Assembly: GCF_003097315.1 (NCBI RefSeq)
Contig: NZ_QDDL01000007.1
Coordinates: 124,001 to 188,000 of the forward strand
Direction: 5' to 3'
DNA from: Pelagibaculum spongiae
GTDB taxonomy: Bacteria; Pseudomonadota; Gammaproteobacteria; Enterobacterales; Pelagibaculaceae
DNA length: 64,000 nt
The notes beneath the pieces were generated by a model. The model was not told the DNA's origin and made no database searches. It saw nothing but the letters and a program-made list of their open reading frames with translations. This document shows, in pieces, positions 57,043-64,000 of this stretch. Numbering within the stretch: position 1 is the first letter of the stretch; the number at the start of each line of letters is the position of its first letter. Position numbers and translations under genes: made by a program.

Positions 57043-60000
57043 ATGGGCGATGATTTTAAAATTTCTGGTCTTTTTGGATTTGATCATTCTGTCACTTCTC
57101 ATACTGAAGGCAGTAAGAACATTCTCAAACTTTTTGTAAGAACACGCAAAAAAAACCACTGCACACTTGATTTAAAAAATTATTTTTCCGCAATCCCTTT
57201 CTTGGAGAATCTTATTGACAAGAATGCGATTGATATAAATAGCTATTTTTTTTACCAAAATTCTTGCGGGAAAAAGATTCCAGTGACAGAATTTTCAAGA
57301 GGCTGCCCTAGTGAAATTTTTAATGAGACATTTAATATTTTTAATCATACAAATGAATTGGACAACATAAAAACTAAAGGAGGAAGGCGGTCTGCTGACG
57401 TTAATTTAGCTTTTGCTTTGCGTGTATTACATATTATTACAGGGATTGATTCAATACGGGACTTGGCCTTAGAACAATTCGAGGCTTTCATTACACCGTT
57501 GCGGACTGAAAAAAATCGCTGGAAAGATGATATTGATTCACACAGTCAGAAAGCATTGCGACAGATTGCGAATTCTGCTGATATTATAAACGACTCTTCT
57601 TCTTTTCAAAAGGTCGTAACAGTTCAGCGCTCAGATGCATATGGCAACACAAAAGATCTGTTCAATGGCGGACTTGATTATATGTCAGAGTGGGTAAAAT
57701 ACTGGAAGAGTTACCTTGAGTTCAAACAACTTTACTCTACAAAAGAATATCGTCGGGCCTTTAGCAACTTTAAAGATTATTTAGTTGATCAATATCTCGG
57801 AGATGATTTCATCGGTCACCCAATGCAGTACTTTTCGTCATATCGCAATGAAAATTTTAGAGTTTGGCTGGAAAATTCTGCTAAGAAAAACAAAATCACG
57901 GCTCGAACAGTGATCTCTAGCCTTGCATACAATAATGACTTTGCTAACTGGTACATAGCCGAACATCTTTCTGGTAAAAATAGGGGGGATCTTACAACTT
58001 CTTATTCTATTATACCGCTGCATAAAATAACTGAGCTTAAAATAAAATATTTAGGAAGATCCTCATATTCCGCGCCAACTGAATCAGTTAAAGCAGCTCC
58101 GCCCCTTTGGATTGTCCAAAGACTGAAAGAGATCCTATCCGAAGATGATTTTGCTTGGCCAAGACTTAAGTCCTCTGAGTATGACCCTGGTATTTTAGAT
58201 AAGGCTGGAAATAAAGTGTGGATTCCTGTTATTACCTACTTGTATCTAACAATGCTAGAAATACCCTTAAGAAAAATTCAAGTGCTAAGGCTAGATTCTG
58301 GCGAGGGAGATGAGCACACCTATGTTCCAAAAACAGATAAATGGAAAAAGAATAATCATTTCTGTGCAAATTACTGGAAAAACAATCCTGCTGTGAAAGT
58401 TGCGAACCGAGGTGTATTACGTAAGAAAAAAATCCCTGGGTCCTTAACTCCATCGTTAAGCCTTTATATTAACAGTAACAAAACTTCGGATCGGCAAGAA
58501 GGTTTCGGTGAGCACTCAGGATATGAAATACCCTGGAAAAATACAAATGTGATCCAACTATTTCACAGCCTTAGAGCTTGGCAAGAAAAATACAACCCTC
58601 AAACTGATCCTGTTCGGTATCGTGACATCCCTGACTCTATTTTCGATGGAAAACAGTCGAGTTCAGTATTAAAATCTATACCTGATCGATTTTACCTATT
58701 TAGAGCAGGAAAAAAAACCAGAGGAGGTAGCAGACTAATGCCTCCCACTAAACAGGCACTAGTTCAATTTTGGAATGACTTAATTGAAGAGCTTGAAATA
58801 CGATTGCATGCGGAGGGGGTTGATGTTCAGCTTGTTTTAACCAGAAATAAGCAAAGTGGTTATGTTCAGAGTTGTTATTATACGCCGCATTGTCTTCGAG
58901 TCGCAGGCTTGACTGCTTTGGCCGAAAAGGGAGTTCCACTCGAGGTGCTGAGTAAAATAGTCGCAGGGCACAAGAGTATTCTGATGACGTTGTACTATAT
59001 CAAGCATCATCCGAGCCATATAACCGAAATCCTTAATGAAGCAAGCAAGAAAGTTGAAGACTCCACACATGAAAGTTACGTAAGCTGGTTAAAAGAAGCA
59101 TCTTGGGACCAGGTTGCAAAGTATTCAGTATACAATTCAGACGATGCAATCAATGCTATTAAATCTACGACTGGGACTTGTATTTCGGGACTATGGGACT
59201 CAACAAACTTTGGAGTGTGCCCATACGCAGGAACCCGATGCCACGACGGAGGAGAAATCATTAATAAAAAGGGCAAGAAGAGTAGCTATACAAGTGTCGA
59301 TGACAAGAACTGCGTGGTCTGCAGACATTTTATCACCGGTTTGCCATGGTTGAACCAGTTATGGGTTCATGCTAACTCATTGATATTGAAATCAGAAAAA
59401 AAGGGAGCTGCTTTCCGAAAAGTTGAAAAAGATGTCTATAAACTAAAGTGTCAACGTATTGATTTGTTAAATCAGAATAAGACACTGCCTTCTGAATTAA
59501 CTATAGAGATAAAAAAAACTGATGCTTTAATGGAAAAGGTTTCAAAAGAGTTAGATGTAACTTTGAATACCTTGCACGCTACTCATAATCTTATTGAAAA
59601 AATAAAGCATGTCCAAACTGAAAGCAATATTGATGATCATAATGAAAACCTGCCAGCACTCCTTCTAGATAGTAATAGCGATTTCAATACTGACTATATT
59701 GAAACTCCAAGCAATTTTGCTTCGTTAGATCTTGTTGTTCAAGCAAGTCGAGTATATCACCATGAAAGAAACGAAGACTTTGAGCGAGAGCGTGATCAGT
59801 TTATTGATGCAATCCTATTGCATAATAATTATCAGCCTCTCATGCTCATATCTCTTTCCGAAAAAGAAAAACAGTGCGCTGCCGATGCACTCGCAAAAGT
59901 TTTAATAACACAAGTCAATGCCGAAGATCTGAACCTTTTACGTGATGGACGAATAAGCCTTCAAGAATTGGGGGTAGACTCTTCTTTTTCAAAAGTAACT

Positions 60001-60051
60001 GCCCAGCTATCTTCATCGATAAAAAAAATGAAGGGGATCGGCTGCAACTAA
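57043..60051 (+). CDS. gmtZ: Large tyrosine recombinase, GmtZ-like (gamma-mobile-trio)
   Basis: ATG 57043 with AGGTGG five bases upstream is preferred to the GTG at 57034 that abuts the previous stop; the product has about 1002 aa. The recombinase domain shows Arg in EIPLRKIQVLRL near residue 407, HCLRVAGLTALAEKGVPLEV near 615, and AGHKSILMTLYYIKHHP near 643 with His and Tyr. Downstream, VCPYAGTRCHDGG and CVVCRHFITG form a likely four-Cys metal site near 725-765, then a coiled coil (about 790-870). This layout resembles large partner recombinases of Tn554-like and GMT systems. It must act with gmtY. Confidence 0.8.
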   Translation: MGDDFKISGLFGFDHSVTSHTEGSKNILKLFVRTRKKNHCTLDLKNYFSAIPFLENLIDKNAIDINSYFFYQNSCGKKIPVTEFSRGCPSEIFNETFNIFNHTNELDNIKTKGGRRSADVNLAFALRVLHIITGIDSIRDLALEQFEAFITPLRTEKNRWKDDIDSHSQKALRQIANSADIINDSSSFQKVVTVQRSDAYGNTKDLFNGGLDYMSEWVKYWKSYLEFKQLYSTKEYRRAFSNFKDYLVDQYLGDDFIGHPMQYFSSYRNENFRVWLENSAKKNKITARTVISSLAYNNDFANWYIAEHLSGKNRGDLTTSYSIIPLHKITELKIKYLGRSSYSAPTESVKAAPPLWIVQRLKEILSEDDFAWPRLKSSEYDPGILDKAGNKVWIPVITYLYLTMLEIPLRKIQVLRLDSGEGDEHTYVPKTDKWKKNNHFCANYWKNNPAVKVANRGVLRKKKIPGSLTPSLSLYINSNKTSDRQEGFGEHSGYEIPWKNTNVIQLFHSLRAWQEKYNPQTDPVRYRDIPDSIFDGKQSSSVLKSIPDRFYLFRAGKKTRGGSRLMPPTKQALVQFWNDLIEELEIRLHAEGVDVQLVLTRNKQSGYVQSCYYTPHCLRVAGLTALAEKGVPLEVLSKIVAGHKSILMTLYYIKHHPSHITEILNEASKKVEDSTHESYVSWLKEASWDQVAKYSVYNSDDAINAIKSTTGTCISGLWDSTNFGVCPYAGTRCHDGGEIINKKGKKSSYTSVDDKNCVVCRHFITGLPWLNQLWVHANSLILKSEKKGAAFRKVEKDVYKLKCQRIDLLNQNKTLPSELTIEIKKTDALMEKVSKELDVTLNTLHATHNLIEKIKHVQTESNIDDHNENLPALLLDSNSDFNTDYIETPSNFASLDLVVQASRVYHHERNEDFERERDQFIDAILLHNNYQPLMLISLSEKEKQCAADALAKVLITQVNAEDLNLLRDGRISLQELGVDSSFSKVTAQLSSSIKKMKGIGCN

Positions 60052-60067
60052 CAGCTAACTTAATACT

Positions 60068-60766
60068 ATGAAGGAAAAAAACTACTCTACTGAGCTTGAA
60101 GTACAAAGTTTGTATGAAGGCCTGCTTCACCAAGCAACAAGGACTGATACAAGAAAGACACTCAATACAATTCATGATATTTGCAAGAAATTAGTTGCAA
60201 ACAACTCAACCCCTTCAGTCCCTATTGTTGCAAAGCTTGTCGGGAACCAAGGGATAATTATCTCAGTTCGAACAATCTATAACCGACGCGGTGGAAACAA
60301 CCCTTATCCACGTTTAATTGATGCTTGGGCGCGTTTTTCTGAATTTAAGAGTTCGAAAGTTTCATCGAATATTGATCTTAGCTTTCAGCTGGTTAATGAT
60401 AGCGATCTTGTAAAAATATCCGATCCAGTCTTGCGCCACAAAATAATGATTATATTCGGCCAGCACAAGTCACTAATAAAAGAAAACAACGCACTTCGCG
60501 AAATACAAAAAATGCCTTTGATTTTACCCCCAGGATCAGAGCAGGAAAGGTGTCAGAACGAACAAAAAAAACCTGCTCTTGAGGCGTACGATACTGAAGT
60601 TATTGTGAAATTTTTAAAAGGAAACAATGCCAAGGGTTTATGCTTCGACCAGTATGGAGCACTGAATTCAAATAAAGCAATACCTCGACATCAGGTACTC
60701 TCTGAGCCAGGATTAAAAGAAGCAATTGAAAAGCTTATTCCGGAAAAGCTATTGCTTACAGAATGA
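60068..60766 (+). CDS. gmtX: GMT partner protein, GmtX-like
   Basis: A 232-aa protein, 16 bases after the gmtZ-like stop. The N-terminal half looks like a DNA-binding fold (IVAKLVGNQGIIISVRTIYN, then RRGGNNPYPRLIDAWARF), the pattern of a recognition helix followed by a basic turn. The middle is helical with HKSLIKENNALREIQ, possibly coiled coil. No catalytic motif. It matches the place and length of the third gene of the gamma-mobile-trio, whose exact job is not known. It lacks a strong ribosome site and may be translated from the shared transcript. Confidence 0.75.
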   Translation: MKEKNYSTELEVQSLYEGLLHQATRTDTRKTLNTIHDICKKLVANNSTPSVPIVAKLVGNQGIIISVRTIYNRRGGNNPYPRLIDAWARFSEFKSSKVSSNIDLSFQLVNDSDLVKISDPVLRHKIMIIFGQHKSLIKENNALREIQKMPLILPPGSEQERCQNEQKKPALEAYDTEVIVKFLKGNNAKGLCFDQYGALNSNKAIPRHQVLSEPGLKEAIEKLIPEKLLLTE

Positions 60767-60776
60767 CTTAATTACA

Positions 60777-61123
60777 TTGATCGTATATATAAATAGCTTT
60801 TCGGATGCCTAAGGAGTAATTAAAGAGCGTATTCGCCCAGAACCTATTTCAAGACTCGATCATGTTTGGATACTTCTCATCCCACTTCTCACCAAAAAGC
60901 ACTAAATTAAGCAACTGTCACCAATCGATAAATCTTCTTTAAATCAGACGTAACCGCTTTGTAATCTTTGTATGGCACGAACTTCATTGAACTCCTTGTC
61001 ATATGGGAGATACAACACTGAACTTGACTTGTACTAGTGTAGTGCATCAACTTCGAATATATCATAATGGCGAGAATTTCTAGTTCTTTGCTTGTTAGCC
61101 CTTTATTTTTGAGGAATACTCTA
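60777..61123 (-). pseudogene. IS256-family transposase remnant, C-terminal part
   Basis: Minus-strand fragments read QVQCCISHMTRSSMKFVPYK then DYKAVTSDLKKIY, then after a stop LVLFGEKWDEKYPNMIES and NRFWANTLFNYSLGIRKAIY. These are consecutive blocks of an IS256 transposase (QxCxxHMxRNSxKxVxYKD, FxEKWxxKYP, IRKxIYTTN). Stop codons interrupt them. An internal deletion joins this part to an earlier block (GLTSKELEILAIMIYSK), whose start lies across the IS21 insertion. Confidence 0.7.
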
Positions 61124-61212
61124 ATTCAATTGCCTATTCCTGCGATCGTGAACACCTATTCTTGCGCAATATGAACACCCATTACCCTAACGCATTCCGC
61201 ATATTCAAATGT

Positions 61213-61968
61213 CTAGCTCAAGTGTTCATTTTGAGCCAGTTTTTCACCTGCCTTTTTTCTCATCGATTCTCCCTTCAGGTTCAAGCGGTGAGCGTTGTGC
61301 ATTAACCGGTCTAAAATCGCATCCGCTATCGTGCTGTCACCGATGCTGTGATACCACTCGGTGGTCGGTAATTGGCTAATAACTAACGTGCTGCTGTTTT
61401 GGTGGCGGTCATCCATAATCTCCATTAAATCGTTTCTTTGCCCGCCCTGTAACGGTTCTAACCCCCAATCATCCAATATCAATAACTGATAACGAGCGAT
61501 TTGCTTGAGTACTTTGGGATAGCTGCCGTCAGCTTTGGCCTGCTCTAATTCACGCATCATTCGTCTGATTCGGTAATAACGACAGCTATGGCCTTTTTGG
61601 CAAGCGGCCTGCGCTAATGCACAAGCCAGCCAAGTTTTTCCGCTGCCGCAAGGCCCGCTGATTAACAGGTTTTGCTTTTGATCCAGCCATTGCAGTTGAA
61701 CCAATTCAGCCATCTGGCTTTTATTCAAACCTCGAGAATGCTGGTAATCGATATCTTTTAAATGCGCATTCAGCCGTAATTTGGCTTGTCGCAACAACCT
61801 TGCATGACGATTGCCATTTCGCCATGAATGCTCTTGGTCCAATAACAGTAACAACCGTTCCTCAAAGGCCATTTCCTGATAGGTTGCCGGTTGCTCTTGT
61901 TGAGTAATCAAGGCATCGGCCATGCCGCTCATGCGCATTTCTCGGATTAATTCTAAAGTTCGGTTCAT
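61213..61968 (-). CDS. istB: IS21 helper ATPase IstB
   Basis: A 251-aa protein. AAA+ ATPase of the DnaC-like group: Walker A SGPCGSGKTWLACALAQ near residue 105, and Walker B YQLLILDDWGLEPL near 165 with the typical DDWG. The N-terminal helical part (MNRTLELIREMRMSGMADAL) contacts IstA-DNA complexes in this family. IstB assists target selection and activates the transposase. It is 70 bases downstream of istA in the same element, without damage. Confidence 0.93.
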   Translation of the reverse strand: MNRTLELIREMRMSGMADALITQQEQPATYQEMAFEERLLLLLDQEHSWRNGNRHARLLRQAKLRLNAHLKDIDYQHSRGLNKSQMAELVQLQWLDQKQNLLISGPCGSGKTWLACALAQAACQKGHSCRYYRIRRMMRELEQAKADGSYPKVLKQIARYQLLILDDWGLEPLQGGQRNDLMEIMDDRHQNSSTLVISQLPTTEWYHSIGDSTIADAILDRLMHNAHRLNLKGESMRKKAGEKLAQNEHLS

Positions 61969-62038
61969 TTGGTGCTCCTCGGGTTGCAGCGTTCTGTTAT
62001 AGGCCTTTATACCGGATTGCGTGTGTGATTCTGTGGCA

Positions 62039-63583
62039 CTAATGGAAACTGTCAGGGCCGCGTATATTTAAATGCTGCTGCGGTAATTGGTAATCCAGTT
62101 CGTCTTGTTCTGGCAGCTGGTCACGGCAGTTTTTAAGCATCGACCGGAGGTTTTCCAAGCGATTCAAATGTTTTTTCAATGCCAGCTCACAGCTTTTATC
62201 TAATCGATGCGGTGGGTATTTTTTGCCTAAATTCAATACGCCCAGCCAAATTCGGTAGGCCTGCTCGGGATGCTGTTTTTCAGTAAACCGTTCTTGCATC
62301 CATAGCTGAACGTGCGCGCCTAGTTTTAAGGCATTCGCCAGAATCGTCTCTTGATTCCAATATTGGTGCTGGCAATGGCGCTCGGGCATATGCATCGCCA
62401 AGATGGTTGTCCCCGGCGTTAATTGCCGGGCATGGCTGGCGACCAATTGATTGTGCAAATACAGTTCAATCAGGTTTTGACCGGCGTGTAATTCCAGCTT
62501 TTCACCCACCAAATGATGCGGCACCGAATAGAAGTGTTTTTGATATTGGACGTGGTAATCCGGGTGAATTTTAACCCGCTTAACATCTCGGTATTGCCAT
62601 GGGTGAAGCGGCAGTGGTTTTAATTCAGGCTGGTCTAGTTGTTTAAATAATGAGGCGCGACAGCCCGTTTGTTGCTTGAATGGCCGTTGATTGAAGTCGA
62701 TTAATAAGTCGCTTATCCGCTGGTTTAATGCGGCCAAACTAAAGAATTGTTGATGGCGGAGCCTGGCCAATATCCAGCGCTGTACCATTTGTACCGCGAG
62801 CTCTGCTTTGGATTTATCTTTTGGTTTATAAGGCCGAGCAGGCAATACCGCGACCTGGTAATGGCTGGCTAACTGCTGGTAACTGACATTTTTATCTGGA
62901 TCATAGCGACAGGCTTTGGTTACCGCACTTTTTAAATTATCCGGCACCAATAATTCGGGTACGCCGCCAAAGAACTCAAACATTTTAACGTGGGCATCTA
63001 ACCAGTCGGGCAGGCGCTGACTCCAGCTGGCGCAAGCAAAGGTATAGCCTGACGCCCCGAGCACCGCAACAAAGATTTGTGCCTGCTTAATTTCACCGGT
63101 TCTGCCATGAATGATCGGCATGGTCTGGCCAGAGTAATCAATAAAACACTTTTCACCGGCTTTATGAATTTGCCGCATGGAGCGCTTTTGAGTGGCGAGC
63201 CATTTTTTATAATGCACGCAATATTGAGCGTAACAATAACTACGGTTTGGGTACTTCGCATGGTACTCCTCCCACAACAGTTGGCGTGTCATGCCTTTAC
63301 GCTTGAGCTCATGGTGGACTTCAGGCCAGTCAGGCTGTTCTAGTCGCTTTGAGATGGCGGTGTCAGCTTCTGGATAGAAGCAACGAGCGAGTGCCTGATC
63401 ATCGCTTAATGTTTCAGGTAATGGCCAGCAGAGCGACTGCTGTTGCGCCGTAGCAAGCAATCCTTGAATGGTTCCAACACTGGCTCGGGTGCAGTGTGAA
63501 ATTTTACGGATAGACAGCTTGCTTTCAAATCTGAGACGAAGGATTTCCCGTAGATATCGCATTTTAATTCTCGACCTTGACAT
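62039..63583 (-). CDS. istA: IS21 transposase IstA
   Basis: A 514-aa protein. An N-terminal HTH (LRLRFESKLSIRKISHCTRA, then SVGTIQGLL) binds the terminal repeats. The DDE integrase core shows EKCFIDYSGQTMPI near residue 147, LLVPDNLKSAV near 212, and the Glu in DKSKAELAVQMVQRWILARL near 259. The C-terminal beta-barrel and helical tail are normal. Length matches the family. Promoter and ribosome site lie between its ATG (63583) and the right-end repeats. Confidence 0.93.
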   Translation of the reverse strand: MSRSRIKMRYLREILRLRFESKLSIRKISHCTRASVGTIQGLLATAQQQSLCWPLPETLSDDQALARCFYPEADTAISKRLEQPDWPEVHHELKRKGMTRQLLWEEYHAKYPNRSYCYAQYCVHYKKWLATQKRSMRQIHKAGEKCFIDYSGQTMPIIHGRTGEIKQAQIFVAVLGASGYTFACASWSQRLPDWLDAHVKMFEFFGGVPELLVPDNLKSAVTKACRYDPDKNVSYQQLASHYQVAVLPARPYKPKDKSKAELAVQMVQRWILARLRHQQFFSLAALNQRISDLLIDFNQRPFKQQTGCRASLFKQLDQPELKPLPLHPWQYRDVKRVKIHPDYHVQYQKHFYSVPHHLVGEKLELHAGQNLIELYLHNQLVASHARQLTPGTTILAMHMPERHCQHQYWNQETILANALKLGAHVQLWMQERFTEKQHPEQAYRIWLGVLNLGKKYPPHRLDKSCELALKKHLNRLENLRSMLKNCRDQLPEQDELDYQLPQQHLNIRGPDSFH

Positions 63584-63639
63584 GGCTTTCTCCTGAGTTG
63601 GCAGGGAAAGCGTAGCGTTGGGTTAAATATCAATGCATT

Positions 63640-63883
63640 AGGGTTGTTCTGGCAATTTGAACACTGATTCTGGAAATGAGCCAAAAAGTGTTCAAATAAA
63701 AACAGAATGGGTGTTCATTTTGAAACAGAATAGGTGTTCAAATAAAAACAGAATGACTGTTCAGATTGAGGCAGAATATGCACATTAGAAGTTATTCTTG
63801 AAAATGAACACTGCTTCTTGCGATCATGCAAAAGTGTTCACCTTGAGAAAAGAATGGAGGTTCATCTTGGACAAGAATATGCA
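63640..63883. repeat. IS21 right-end transposase-binding repeats
   Basis: Several spaced copies of a motif of the form TGTTCA-N(8-12)-AGAAT-G (for example near 63690, 63713, 63736, 63759 and 63832). Similar copies in opposite orientation occur at the left end (61141-61180, TATTCTTGCGCAATATGAACA). Multiple subterminal repeats of this kind are the IstA sites of IS21 elements. Confidence 0.75.
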
Positions 63884-63890
63884 ATTCAAT

Positions 63891-64000
63891 CATTCGCTCT
63901 AGGTATCTCAATGATTAATGATACCCCCCCCTTCTTTGAAGGAACTAGATTAGAACACCAATCATCTCCCCCGTTAATCAAACCTTGCTAATCATAAATC
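63891..64000 (-). pseudogene. IS256-family remnant, N-terminal side of the IS21 insertion
   Basis: On the minus strand VSLIIEIPRAND runs up to the IS21 duplication and continues on the other side as RVFLKNKGLTSKELEILAIM, matching the IS256 block PRDRNxxFxPxLxKKxQxxLTxE. This shows that IS21 landed inside an already decayed IS256 copy. The outer end lies beyond the window. Confidence 0.5.

Larger units (their letters stand above)
61131..63883 (-). mobile_element. IS21-family insertion sequence, complete, 7-bp target duplication
   Basis: 2753 bp with ends TGCCTATTC... (left) and ...GAATATGCA (right), imperfect inverted repeats. Flanked by ATTCAAT at 61124-61130 and 63884-63890, a perfect 7-bp duplication within the IS21 range of 4-8. 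It carries istA and istB in the usual order and multiple terminal binding repeats. It sits inside the IS256 remnant. Apparently intact and probably mobile. Confidence 0.9.

Overview
The window looks like accessory DNA of a marine-type gammaproteobacterium. The grounds are a type I BREX operon, a gamma-mobile-trio (GMT) recombinase module, ISAs1, IS5, IS21, IS200/IS605 and IS256 elements, and Sec/lipoprotein signals of proteobacterial type. Genus cannot be fixed from the sequence alone. By eye the BREX operon is richer in G+C than the AT-rich DNA on either side. No rRNA or tRNA gene was recognised.

Layout. (A) 1-3253: small unrecognised genes, one with a poly-Asn tail, and a frameshifted FGE/sulfatase-modifying-factor-like pseudogene. 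(B) 24784 down to 3265, minus strand: a tight six-gene cell-surface operon. In transcription order it encodes a 1471-aa lipoprotein with calcium-type TSP3 repeats and a Cys-rich region, a 325-aa membrane-anchored protein, a DsbA-like lipoprotein with CPYC, a 318-aa membrane-anchored HEAT-like protein, a giant 4305-aa exported protein and a di-haem cytochrome c peroxidase-family lipoprotein. The giant protein has Big2, TSP3, carboxypeptidase-regulatory-like, Ig-like and vWA domains, four copies of an unnamed beta-rich module and a ThuA/GATase-like C terminus. (C) 25231-32419: a graveyard of IS fragments, small regulators and small unknown genes, a pair of CRISPR-like repeats, and an intact-looking IS5-family element inside a small membrane-protein gene.

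(D) 32981-52012, plus strand: a type I BREX defence operon. The order is small HTH regulator, brxA, brxB, brxC, a GmrSD/BrxU-like type IV restriction gene, pglX, ATPase 1 + TOPRIM-like 1, ATPase 2 + TOPRIM-like 2, pglZ, brxL. The two ATPase/TOPRIM-like pairs are translationally coupled to each other and to pglX, so a second defence layer appears to be built into the BREX transcript. Similar TCGACA-rich direct repeats at 27685 and 52295 bracket this 24.6-kb segment and may be recombination sites.

(E) 52621-64000: an ankyrin-repeat gene, two decayed IS200/IS605 elements, the GMT-like trio gmtY-gmtZ-gmtX (two tyrosine recombinases and a small partner), and an IS21-family element inserted with a 7-bp duplication into an IS256 remnant. 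The trio next to BREX fits the known habit of GMT islands to carry defence cargo. The features that look least described are the nested ATPase/TOPRIM-like pairs, the surface operon with its four-copy module and its vWA domain nested inside an Ig-like domain, and the heptad-repeat insertions in PglX.
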